Source: Roseateles aquatilis
Lineage (GTDB): Bacteria; Pseudomonadota; Gammaproteobacteria; Burkholderiales; Burkholderiaceae_C
Assembly: GCF_002205645.1 (NCBI RefSeq)
Contig: NZ_NIOF01000005.1
Coordinates: forward strand, 186,001 to 250,000
DNA length: 64,000 bases
Direction of reading: 5' to 3'
The position numbers were made by a program, and so were the translations under genes. The notes below the pieces were generated by a model, which did not search any database, had not been told where the DNA came from, and was given only the letters and a program-made list of their open reading frames with translations. Positions 56,224 through 64,000 of this stretch are shown here, piece after piece (the first letter of the stretch is position 1; each line of letters starts with the position of its first letter).

Positions 56224-57153
56224 TTATTTCTTCTTGGCGCGGGGGTGCGCCGCGTCATAGACCTTGGCCAGGTGCTGGAAGTCCAGCCGGGTATAGATCT
56301 GCGTGGTGCTGATGTTGGCGTGGCCCAGCAACTCCTGGACGCCGCGCAGGTCGCCACTGCTCTGCAGCAGATGCGACGCGAACGAGTGCCGCAACATGTG
56401 CGGGTGGACGTGCGTGGGCAGGCCCGCCGCCAGCGCGCGGTGCTTGAGCCGCTTGCGGACCTGGTCGGCACTCAGCCGCCGGCCGCGCGGGCCGACCAGC
56501 AGCGCCGGCTCGTCCGCCGCGGCCCATTGCGACCGCACCGCCAGCCACCGCGAGACGGCCTCCAGCGACGGTCCGCCCAGCGGCACCGCCCGGCGCTTGG
56601 AGCCCTTGCCCAGCACCTGCGCCTCGGCTGCGTCGGGCACGACCCAGCCGGCCGACTGCGCGTGATGTCGCACGTCCAGCCCCACCAGCTCCGAGACCCG
56701 CAGGCCGCTGCCGTAGAGCAGCTCGACGAGGCAACGCTCCAGCGCCTCGGCGACGGGATCGGCCTGGTCCTGATGGTGATCGGCCAGCCGCACCGCGTCG
56801 TCGACGTCCAGCGCCTTCGGCAGGGGCCGGCCCTGCTTGGGCGCGTGCAGATCGGCGATCGGATTGGCGTCGACCTTGCCGTTCTCGCCCAGCCATCGGT
56901 ACCAGCCGCGCCAGGCGGACAGGATCAGCGCCAGGCTGCGCGGCCCGAGCTTCTGCACATGCAGCTTGGCCAGGAAGCGACGCGCCTGGTGCGCGGACAG
57001 GCGCAGCAGGTCCAGCCCCTCGACGGCGGCCAGTCCGGTCAGGCGCTGCAGCGCATCGGCGTAGAGGTGCAGCGTGCGCTCCGCCAGACGGCGCTGCACA
57101 CGCAGGAAGTCCAGATAACGCTGCTGCTCGTCAGTGAGGCTTGGCGTCGGCAT
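56224..57153 (-). CDS. xerC: Tyrosine recombinase XerC
   Basis: 309-residue site-specific recombinase that resolves chromosome dimers at dif with XerD. The N-terminal SAM-like core-binding domain (1-95) is followed by the catalytic domain with Arg in GSGLRVSEL, Lys in LGKGSKRR, His-x-x-Arg in HMLRHSFA, His in LLGHANIS and the nucleophile Tyr in TTQIYTRLDF. Its place next to DUF484 and dapF is the standard housekeeping location, so it is not a phage integrase. The ATG at 57153 overlaps the DUF484 end by 23 bases; upstream codons are not family-like. Confidence 0.94.
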   Translation of the reverse strand: MPTPSLTDEQQRYLDFLRVQRRLAERTLHLYADALQRLTGLAAVEGLDLLRLSAHQARRFLAKLHVQKLGPRSLALILSAWRGWYRWLGENGKVDANPIADLHAPKQGRPLPKALDVDDAVRLADHHQDQADPVAEALERCLVELLYGSGLRVSELVGLDVRHHAQSAGWVVPDAAEAQVLGKGSKRRAVPLGGPSLEAVSRWLAVRSQWAAADEPALLVGPRGRRLSADQVRKRLKHRALAAGLPTHVHPHMLRHSFASHLLQSSGDLRGVQELLGHANISTTQIYTRLDFQHLAKVYDAAHPRAKKK

Positions 57154-57829
57154 GCGGATCGGCGTCCAGCAGGCGCGACAGCGCGGCGCTCGCGACCTCG
57201 CCGACACGCGACAGGAACTCGGTGCCCATCTCGGCGGTGTAGCGCGTCGGGTCCGGCGAGCCCAGCACCAGCAGCCCGAAAGGCTCGCCCGGCGAGCCCG
57301 CCGTCAGCGGCACCAGCGCCAGCGAGGCCACGTCGTCCTCCAGCCAGCGCGCCGCCTCGAAGCCCGAATTGACGCCGCAGTACGGCTGGTTCAGGCTGCC
57401 GACGAAGGTCTTCACGTCCGCGCTCACCTCGGCCGCGAACGGCGCCAGCGCGTGGCCCGGGTCGACGTTCCACAGGCGCAGGCCGGCCTGCGGGATCAGG
57501 AACTGGTGACGCAGCTCGCGCAGCAGCACCTCCGGCAACTCGCGGTCGTCGCGGGTCAACATCAGCGCCAGCGTCCAGCGGTGCAGGCGGTCGGCGATCG
57601 CGACGTTCTCCTGGCCGTTGCGGATCATCTCGATGATCTTCTGCTCCAGCCCGCGGATCTTGTCGCGCAGCAGATCCGCCTGGCGCTCCTGCAGCGAGAC
57701 CGCGCGCTGACCATGCGGATGCGAGATCCGGACGTTGGCCAGCAGCTCGGCGTGACGTTCGAAGAACGCCGGGTCATTCGCCAGGTAATCGGCGATGTCT
57801 TGTTCGGTAATGCCTTCGATGCCGCTCAC
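57131..57829 (-). CDS. DUF484 (GAF-like) protein
   Basis: 232-residue cytoplasmic protein of the DUF484 family, which has a GAF-like fold. The conserved opening is [49 protein letters not shown], with a helical stalk to about 80 and a GAF-like domain after that ([32 protein letters not shown]). The biochemical function is not known. It sits between dapF (ATGA overlap) and xerC (23-base overlap), the usual order in beta- and gammaproteobacteria, so the three are one operon. Confidence 0.93.
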   Translation of the reverse strand: MSGIEGITEQDIADYLANDPAFFERHAELLANVRISHPHGQRAVSLQERQADLLRDKIRGLEQKIIEMIRNGQENVAIADRLHRWTLALMLTRDDRELPEVLLRELRHQFLIPQAGLRLWNVDPGHALAPFAAEVSADVKTFVGSLNQPYCGVNSGFEAARWLEDDVASLALVPLTAGSPGEPFGLLVLGSPDPTRYTAEMGTEFLSRVGEVASAALSRLLDADPHADAKPH

Positions 57830-58701
57830 AGTTCGATTTCTCCTTCAAAGACCGTCTGCGCCGGACCGGTCATGTGGACCGACGCCTCCAGGCCGGGTCC
57901 GCCAGGGACCAGGCCCGCCCATTCGATGCGCAGATCGCCGCCACGGGTGTGGACCTCGACGCTGTCGTCCAGCCAGCCCAGCCGGATACCGGCCACCACC
58001 GCCGCGCAGGCGCCGGTGCCGCAAGCCAGCGTCTCGCCGCTGCCGCGCTCGAACACGCGCAGCTTCACTTCCGAGCGGCTCAGGACCTGCATGAACCCGG
58101 CATTGACGCGACGCGGGAAACGCTCGTGATGCTCCACCAGCGGGCCGACCAGGCCCACCGGCGCGTGGTCCACGTCGTCCACGCGCTGCACCGCGTGCGG
58201 ATTGCCCATCGACAGCACCGCGACCTCGGCGGTGATGCCGTCGCCCAGCGCCAGCGGCCAAAGCGCGAAGCCGTTCTCCCGACGCGGCGTCACGCCCTTC
58301 GGATCGAACGGCACCTGCGGCAGGTCGAAGACCGGCGCGCCCATGTCGACGGTCACGCGGCCGTCCTCGCGCAGGCGCAGCTCCAGGATCTTGTTGACGG
58401 TCTGGACGCGCACGGTGTGCTTGTCGGTCAGGCCCTTGTCCACCACGTAGCGGACGAAGCAGCGCGACCCGTTGCCGCATTGCTCCACCTCGGACCCGTC
58501 GGCATTGAAGATCCGGTAGCCGAAGTCCACGCCGGGCGTCGTCGATCCCTCGATCACCAGCACCTGGTCGCAGCCGACGCCGAAGCGGCGATCGGCCACG
58601 CGGCGCAGTTGCTCCGGCGTCAGCGACATCGGCGTCCGCGTCGCGTCCAGCACGACGAAGTCGTTGCCGGCGCCATGCATCTTGGTGAAGCGGAGTTTCA
58701 T
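57826..58701 (-). CDS. dapF: Diaminopimelate epimerase
   Basis: 291-residue cytoplasmic enzyme that converts LL- to meso-diaminopimelate for peptidoglycan and lysine synthesis. The two catalytic cysteines are in [10 protein letters not shown] (first) and LACGTGACA (second); the N-terminal [13 protein letters not shown] is diagnostic. It is slightly longer than E. coli DapF (274 aa), with the extra residues between strands in the middle. It leads the dapF-DUF484-xerC operon; the stop overlaps the DUF484 start by four bases. The lpxL-type gene lies 9 bases upstream on the same strand. Confidence 0.97.
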   Translation of the reverse strand: MKLRFTKMHGAGNDFVVLDATRTPMSLTPEQLRRVADRRFGVGCDQVLVIEGSTTPGVDFGYRIFNADGSEVEQCGNGSRCFVRYVVDKGLTDKHTVRVQTVNKILELRLREDGRVTVDMGAPVFDLPQVPFDPKGVTPRRENGFALWPLALGDGITAEVAVLSMGNPHAVQRVDDVDHAPVGLVGPLVEHHERFPRRVNAGFMQVLSRSEVKLRVFERGSGETLACGTGACAAVVAGIRLGWLDDSVEVHTRGGDLRIEWAGLVPGGPGLEASVHMTGPAQTVFEGEIEL

Positions 58702-58710
58702 GGGGGCGGA

Positions 58711-59601
58711 TTATCGGGAATACAGCGACGGCTCACCGGGCGGGCGGGTCTTGAATCGCTTGTGGACCCAGAAATACTGGGCCGGGTGCTCACGGATGCG
58801 GTCCTCCAGCCAGCGATGGAAATGCAGGGCGTCGGCTTCCACGTCGCCGCTGGGATAACCCTGCAGCGGCTCATGCGCGTGGACCACGATGCCTTCGCCC
58901 TTGGGCAGCATCGTGACGATCACCGGCTGCACCACCATCTTCATGGTCTGCGCAATCTTGGCCGGCGCCAGCAGCGTGTTGGCGGGCACGCCGAAGAACG
59001 GCACGAAGGCCGAGTCCTTGGGGCCGAAGTCCATGTCCGGCAGGTTCAGGAACGAATACCCGTCACGGATGTGCCGCAGCACGCTGCGCACGCCGTCGTG
59101 GCGGTCCACCAGCTTGGTCGTGCCGAAGCGCGAGCGCGCCAGCCGCAGCCGCTCGTCGAAGATCCGGTTGCTCTGGCGCTGATAGATGCTGGCGCCGGGG
59201 CGGGCCTGATTCAGCATCAGCGCCGGGCCGATCCAGTCCAGGCCCACGAAGTGCGGCATCAGCCACATCACCGGGCGGTCGACCTGCTCGGAGAGCTTGA
59301 TGTTGCCCTCGATGCGCATCAGCCGCAGCAGCCGCGAGGCCGGCGCGAACCACAGCAGGCCGCGCTCCAGCAGACTGCGGCCGAGCCAGCCGAAGTGCTC
59401 GCGCACCAGGGCCTCGCGCTCGGCGGCCGACTTCTCGGGGAAACACAGCGCCACGTTGCGCTGCGCCACGCGGCGGCGTGACCCCGCAACGCGGTACAGC
59501 AGCGCGCCCAGCCCCCATCCCAATGCGGCCAACCAACGCAGCGGCAACCAGTGCAGAAGCCACAACATTCCGATCAACGCATGCGTCGCGAGTTTTCCCA
59601 T
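58711..59601 (-). CDS. Lipid A biosynthesis acyltransferase (LpxL/HtrB-like)
   Basis: 296-residue inner-membrane acyltransferase that adds a secondary acyl chain to the lipid A precursor. After a hydrophobic N-terminus (about 5-38) the domain shows NVALCFPEKSAAEREALV, the catalytic HxxxxD as HFVGLD within MPHFVGLDW, and DMDFGPKDSAFVPFFGVPANTLLAPAKIAQ. LpxL versus LpxM cannot be told from sequence alone. It lies 9 bases upstream of dapF on the same strand and is divergent from metK, a conserved betaproteobacterial neighbourhood. Confidence 0.92.
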   Translation of the reverse strand: MGKLATHALIGMLWLLHWLPLRWLAALGWGLGALLYRVAGSRRRVAQRNVALCFPEKSAAEREALVREHFGWLGRSLLERGLLWFAPASRLLRLMRIEGNIKLSEQVDRPVMWLMPHFVGLDWIGPALMLNQARPGASIYQRQSNRIFDERLRLARSRFGTTKLVDRHDGVRSVLRHIRDGYSFLNLPDMDFGPKDSAFVPFFGVPANTLLAPAKIAQTMKMVVQPVIVTMLPKGEGIVVHAHEPLQGYPSGDVEADALHFHRWLEDRIREHPAQYFWVHKRFKTRPPGEPSLYSR

Positions 59602-59636
59602 CGACCTTGTCCGCCACCCGGGGTGGCCATCGTTCC

Positions 59637-59762
59637 TATAATGCGCCCCTGTCGCCGAGTTAATCTGGACAACTTGCGGGGCGACTCATAAATCCCGCTA
59701 AAGCGTTCGCCGCCTGACTCCCAGCTCGGCAACGCCCGTGGACTGAATTACAGGAGTTTAAA
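59637..59762 (+). promoter_or_regulatory. metK promoter and leader
   Basis: A perfect -10 hexamer TATAAT lies at 59637-59642, but no good -35 was found at 16-18 bases, so an activator or weak promoter is possible. The leader of about 110 bases contains two short inverted repeats (GCGGG/CCCGC at about 59679-59700 and GCCG/CGGC around 59710-59730) and ends in AGGAG before the start. No known SAM riboswitch class was recognised. Confidence 0.45.
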
Positions 59763-60941
<1,179 letters not shown>

Positions 60942-61009
60942 CGCCGCGGGGGAAGACCCTGCCGCGGGACCGGTCATCGACCGCCGCCGCGCCGACTTGA
61001 TCCCCCGAC

Positions 61010-61032
61010 CAGGGCCGCCTCGCGCGGCCCTG
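61010..61032 (+). terminator. Hairpin terminator after metK
   Basis: CAGGGCCGC (61010-61018) and GCGGCCCTG (61024-61032) form a perfect 9-bp stem with a 5-base loop, followed by a mildly T-rich stretch (TCGCTTTCC). Plausible intrinsic terminator 69 bases after the metK stop. Confidence 0.5.
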
Positions 61033-61096
61033 TCGCTTTCCGTCGTCGCGCGCTGTTGTCGTTTTCGTATGCGGCTTCGCCCGGCACAATGGTCGG

Positions 61097-62131
61097 ATGC
61101 AAGCCATGCCGACCACGCCGAACCCGCTGACCATCCTCATCGTCGACGATCAGAGCGCCACCCGCGTGGCGCTGACCGCCGAGCTCGACCGCGCCGGACA
61201 CCGCGTGCTGGAAGCCGACAGCGCCGAATGGGCGCTGGAGCTGTTCCGGCGCTACCGGCCCGACCTGGTGCTGCTGGACGTCGAGATGCCGGGGCATGAC
61301 GGCTACTGGACCTGCCGCGAGATGCGCGCCGCCGAACCGGGCGGCTGGACGCCGATCATCTTCCTGTCCCAGTTCAAGCAGGACGAGGACGTGTGGAAGG
61401 GCATCGAATCCGGCGGCGACGACTACCTGGTCAAGCCCGTCTCCGCGATGATCCTGCACGCCAAGCTGCGCGCGATGCAGCGCCTGGCGCAGATGCGGGG
61501 GCGCCTGGTGCAGATGTCCGAGGAACTGCGCGCCGCCAACGCGCAGCTGGAGGAGCTGTCCAGCATCGACGCCCTCACCGGGCTGATGAACCGTCGCGCG
61601 CTGGATGCCCGGCTGCAGCAGGAGCTCGACCTGGCGCGGCGCGACGGCAAGCCGCTGACGCTGATGCTGTGCGACGTCGACCACTTCAAGCGCTACAACG
61701 ACGCCGCCGGCCATGTGGCCGGGGACGCCTGCCTGCGCCGCCTCGGCCAATTGCTGAAGGAAACCTGCCGCCGCCCGAGCGATTGCGCCGGCCGCTATGG
61801 CGGCGAGGAATTCGCGCTGGTCCTGCCCAACACCCCGCGCTCCGGCGCGATGACCTATGCGCGCGCGCTGATGCGGACGGTGCAACTGGCCGCGATCCCG
61901 CATCCGGACTCGCCCACCGACAGCACGATCACCCTGTCGGGCGGCATCACCACCTGCCTGCCGGACGACAGCACCAGCGCCGAGGGCTTGATCATCCGTG
62001 CCGACGACGCGCTCTACAACGCCAAGTCGACCGGCCGGAACCGGTTTTTCAGCTACGAAATGCAGATGGACACGCAGGAACAGCGCCGGTTCGCGCCCGT
62101 CGCGTCCCCCGCTCCGGGGTCCCCGACTTGA
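61097..62131 (+). CDS. REC-GGDEF response regulator diguanylate cyclase (copy 1)
   Basis: 344-residue soluble protein: receiver (10-125; LIVDDQSATR, phosphoacceptor Asp in LLDVEMPGHDG, Lys in DDYLVKPVS), a coiled-coil linker (130-160) and a GGDEF domain (165-325). The active site is GGEEF and the RxxD inhibitory site (RPSD) is five residues upstream. Phosphorylation of the receiver should trigger dimerisation and cyclic-di-GMP synthesis, as in PleD/WspR-type enzymes. It is followed 86 bases later by a close paralogue. No kinase gene is adjacent. Confidence 0.94.
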   Translation: MQAMPTTPNPLTILIVDDQSATRVALTAELDRAGHRVLEADSAEWALELFRRYRPDLVLLDVEMPGHDGYWTCREMRAAEPGGWTPIIFLSQFKQDEDVWKGIESGGDDYLVKPVSAMILHAKLRAMQRLAQMRGRLVQMSEELRAANAQLEELSSIDALTGLMNRRALDARLQQELDLARRDGKPLTLMLCDVDHFKRYNDAAGHVAGDACLRRLGQLLKETCRRPSDCAGRYGGEEFALVLPNTPRSGAMTYARALMRTVQLAAIPHPDSPTDSTITLSGGITTCLPDDSTSAEGLIIRADDALYNAKSTGRNRFFSYEMQMDTQEQRRFAPVASPAPGSPT

Positions 62132-62217
62132 GGCATACCCGAACTGCCGGGCGGCGGACCCGGCCCGCATAATCGGCTCGGCAGCGCCTTGCTGCCGCTG
62201 CTCGACGATGCCCGGCC

Positions 62218-63225
62218 ATGGACCTGTCCGCCTCGCTGCCGCCTCTTCGCATCCTGGTTGTCGACGACCAGTCGAGCACGCGCCAGCACCTGTGCAGCCA
62301 GCTCGCGGCGATCGGTCATCACACCCTGGAGGCCGACTGCGGCGACAGCGCGCTGGCCCAGTTCGACGGGCAGCATCCCGACGTGGTGCTGCTGGACGTC
62401 GAGATGCCCGACCACGACGGCTACTGGGTCGCCAGCCAGATGCGCGCCCACGAGTCCGGCGGCTGGACGCCCATCATCTTCCTGTCCAGCCGCGACTGTG
62501 ACCAGGACCTCTGGCAGGGCATCGAATCCGGCGGTGACGACTACCTCGTCAAGCCCGTCTCCAGCACCGTGCTGCAGGCCAAGCTGCGCGCCATGCAGCG
62601 CCTGCGGCGCATGCAATCGCGGCTGCAGGCGGTCTCCGACGAACTGCGGCACAGCAACGAGCGGCTGGAGAAGCTCTCCGGCGAGGACTCGCTGACGCGG
62701 CTGATGAACCGCCGCGCCTTCGACGCACGGCTCGAGCAGGAGATCGCCTGCGCCCGCCGCGACCAGCAGACGCTCACGCTGGTGCTGTGCGACATCGACC
62801 ACTTCAAGCGCTACAACGACAGCTTCGGCCACCTGGCCGGCGACGCCTGCCTGCAGCGCGTCGCCCACCTGCTGCGCGAAACCTGCCGGCGTCCGCGCGA
62901 CTGCGCCGCCCGCTACGGCGGCGAGGAATTCGCCCTCATCCTGCCCGGCACCCCGCGCAGCGGCGCCATGACCTTCGCGCGCGCCGTCATGCGCACCCTG
63001 CGCAACTGCAACATGCTCCACCCCGACTCGGTCGAGTCCTACGTGACACTCTCCGGCGGCATCACCACCTGCGTGCCCGACGCCGACACCACCGTCGAAG
63101 GCCTGCTACGCCGCTCCGACGACGCCCTCTACACCGCCAAGTCGCGCGGGCGAAACCGCTTCTTCAGCTTCGAGATGCAGATGGACACGGTGGAGCAGGC
63201 GCCCTCGGGCTTCGCGCCGCTGTAG
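62218..63225 (+). CDS. REC-GGDEF response regulator diguanylate cyclase (copy 2)
   Basis: 335-residue paralogue of the preceding gene with the same receiver / coiled coil / GGDEF layout. Shared segments include GGWTPIIFLS, IESGGDDYLVKPVS, HFKRYND, YGGEEFAL, GGITTC and the C-terminal NRFFS-EMQMDT. The active site is GGEEF with RxxD (RPRD) intact, and the phosphoacceptor Asp lies in LLDVEMPDHDG. Differences are concentrated in the receiver surface and linker, suggesting different input kinases. It is probably the product of a local tandem duplication. Its 3' side is followed by a 7-bp repeat array. Confidence 0.94.
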   Translation: MDLSASLPPLRILVVDDQSSTRQHLCSQLAAIGHHTLEADCGDSALAQFDGQHPDVVLLDVEMPDHDGYWVASQMRAHESGGWTPIIFLSSRDCDQDLWQGIESGGDDYLVKPVSSTVLQAKLRAMQRLRRMQSRLQAVSDELRHSNERLEKLSGEDSLTRLMNRRAFDARLEQEIACARRDQQTLTLVLCDIDHFKRYNDSFGHLAGDACLQRVAHLLRETCRRPRDCAARYGGEEFALILPGTPRSGAMTFARAVMRTLRNCNMLHPDSVESYVTLSGGITTCVPDADTTVEGLLRRSDDALYTAKSRGRNRFFSFEMQMDTVEQAPSGFAPL

Positions 63226-63234
63226 CGTCCGAAG

Positions 63235-63304
63235 GATCAGCGATCAGCGATCAGCGATCAGCGATTGGCGATTGGCGATTGGCGATTGGCGATTGGCGAC
63301 TGGC
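63235..63304. repeat. 7-bp tandem repeat array (10 units, two variants)
   Basis: GATCAGC x4 (63235-63262), GATTGGC x5 (63263-63297) and one GACTGGC (63298-63304) form an uninterrupted 70-bp array 10 bases after the stop of the second REC-GGDEF gene. It is intergenic. The rest of the 188-base gap shows nothing else. Confidence 0.95.
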
Positions 63305-63413
63305 CCGTGGTGTCAGGTGCTTCGATGTTGGTGGATCGGAACGCGGCCTGCTGCCAGAACCGGCGCGCTGGGGCGGTTAAGGTTGCGACTCTCATTGCCT
63401 GCCACCGTTCCGT

Positions 63414-64000
63414 ATGCCCGTGATCGATCACGATGCGTTGCGTCGCCACGCCATCGCCCGCACCTTCTTCAAGCCGACGACGTTGCTGCGCGCGATCCAG
63501 CGGCTGGGTTTCGTCCAGGCCGACCCGATCCGTGCGCCGGCGCGAGCGCAGGACCTGATCCTGATGCATCGGGTGAAGGGATACCGGGCGGGCGACCTGG
63601 AGGCGCGTTATGCGCGACTGGCGGTCGAGGAGGACTGCCTCGTCAACTATGGTTTCCTGCCACGCGAGCACCTGGCGCTGCTGCACCCCCGCACCGCCAG
63701 GCATGCGTGGGACGACGAGATGAACGGGCGCGCCGCGGAGGTGCTGGCCTTCATCAAGGCGCGAGGCCGGACGCATCCGCAGGATGTGCAGCGGGCCTTC
63801 AGTCATGGCCGCGTGGCCGGGTACTGGGGTGGGGAGTTGAATGCCAGCACGCACCTGCTCGACGGCATGCATTACCGGGGCCTGTTGCGCGTGGCGCGCC
63901 GCGACGCGGGCACGCGGGTCTACGAAGCGGTCGCGCACGCGCCGCAAAACGAAGGCGCCGAGGCGCGCCACGCACGCGCGGCCGCGTTGCTGGACATGAT
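63414..64000 (+). CDS. YcaQ-like winged-helix DNA glycosylase (partial)
   Basis: Open frame of 195 codons from ATG 63414 to the window edge with no stop, so the 3' part is missing. The N-terminus LRRHAIARTFFKPTTLLRAIQRLGFVQADPIRAPARAQDLILMHRV and VEEDCLVNYGFLPREHLALLHP match the YcaQ/AlkX-like group (winged-helix HTH_42 proteins). Characterised members are DNA glycosylases that unhook interstrand crosslinks. The family's catalytic QxQ motif near the start appears as QAD in this copy, so activity is uncertain. Full family length is about 390-410 residues. Confidence 0.8.
   Translation, partial: MPVIDHDALRRHAIARTFFKPTTLLRAIQRLGFVQADPIRAPARAQDLILMHRVKGYRAGDLEARYARLAVEEDCLVNYGFLPREHLALLHPRTARHAWDDEMNGRAAEVLAFIKARGRTHPQDVQRAFSHGRVAGYWGGELNASTHLLDGMHYRGLLRVARRDAGTRVYEAVAHAPQNEGAEARHARAAALLDM

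Noticed and set aside
56224-57153. Tyrosine recombinase as the mark of a prophage or integrative island
   Set aside because: It sits in the conserved dapF-DUF484-xerC operon with all housekeeping features; no phage genes or att repeats were seen.
59643-59762. SAM riboswitch upstream of metK
   Set aside because: No match to the core of any known SAM or SAH riboswitch could be recognised by eye; recorded only as a leader.
63235-63304. 7-bp array as an attachment site or origin iterons
   Set aside because: There is no integrase, replication gene or DnaA-box context, and the units are simple slippage repeats.

Overview
The window is 64 kb of very GC-rich, tightly packed chromosomal DNA. Codons favour G or C at the third position, most intergenic gaps are under 250 bases, and no rRNA, tRNA, transposase or prophage module was seen. 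The order lpxL-type acyltransferase, dapF, DUF484, xerC beside metK, together with a Bug/TctC solute receptor, VF530 and MipA/OmpV proteins, points to a betaproteobacterium of the order Burkholderiales, probably a free-living Roseateles/Mitsuaria-like genus. The genus is inference; the order is reasonably supported by gene order and families.

Layout. 0-5 kb: a short-chain dehydrogenase, a CAP-domain lipoprotein, a nucleotidyltransferase/HEPN-like pair behind three tandem operators, and katG. 5-10.7 kb: an outer-membrane-like protein, a methyltransferase, 1-Cys peroxiredoxin, a chemoreceptor and the Nramp transporter MntH. 10.7-13.7 kb: a Tat-exported ferritin-like lipoprotein and a 49-residue membrane peptide reading towards mntH, divergent from an ECF sigma/anti-sigma pair. 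13.8-18.2 kb: secreted proteins, including a coupled trio of a zinc-hydrolase-like protein, a parvulin-like protein and a membrane-anchored helical protein. 18.3-21.5 kb: an HI0933-type flavoprotein and a hipBA module with four operators at about 50-base spacing. 21.5-24.8 kb: CheC, a response regulator, a membrane diguanylate cyclase and a cysteine-free molybdopterin-fold protein in one operon. 25-28.5 kb: MipA/OmpV, a small lipoprotein and an OmpR-type two-component system. 28.5-32.6 kb: citrate-synthase-like lyase, CoA-transferase and TctC receptor, divergent from an IclR regulator. 32.6-37.6 kb: VF530, a GNAT protein, a TPR-GGDEF protein, and an AraC regulator facing an MFS exporter. 37.7-41.2 kb: a translationally coupled set of a tiny ORF, a cytoplasmic thermolysin-like peptidase and a ComEC-like metallo-beta-lactamase-fold protein. 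41.2-49.4 kb: an orphan response regulator behind an intrinsic terminator, an unknown membrane protein, GFA, two LysR regulators with an SDR and an isochorismatase-like hydrolase, a CLC transporter and a DUF2939 protein. 49.5-61 kb: glmS, Lrp, RlmI, an AAA ATPase behind paired palindromes, a large outer-membrane-like protein, xerC-DUF484-dapF, lpxL and metK. 61-64 kb: two tandemly duplicated REC-GGDEF proteins and the start of a YcaQ-like protein cut by the window edge.

Themes. Cyclic-di-GMP signalling is prominent: there are four GGDEF proteins, all with intact active and inhibitory sites. Oxidative-stress and metal functions (KatG, Prx, ferritin-like protein, MntH, ECF sigma) cluster in the first 14 kb. 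Several regulators and toxin-like modules sit directly behind clear tandem or inverted repeats that look like their own operators. The best candidate for an undescribed system is the coupled peptidase/MBL-fold pair at 37.8-41.2 kb.
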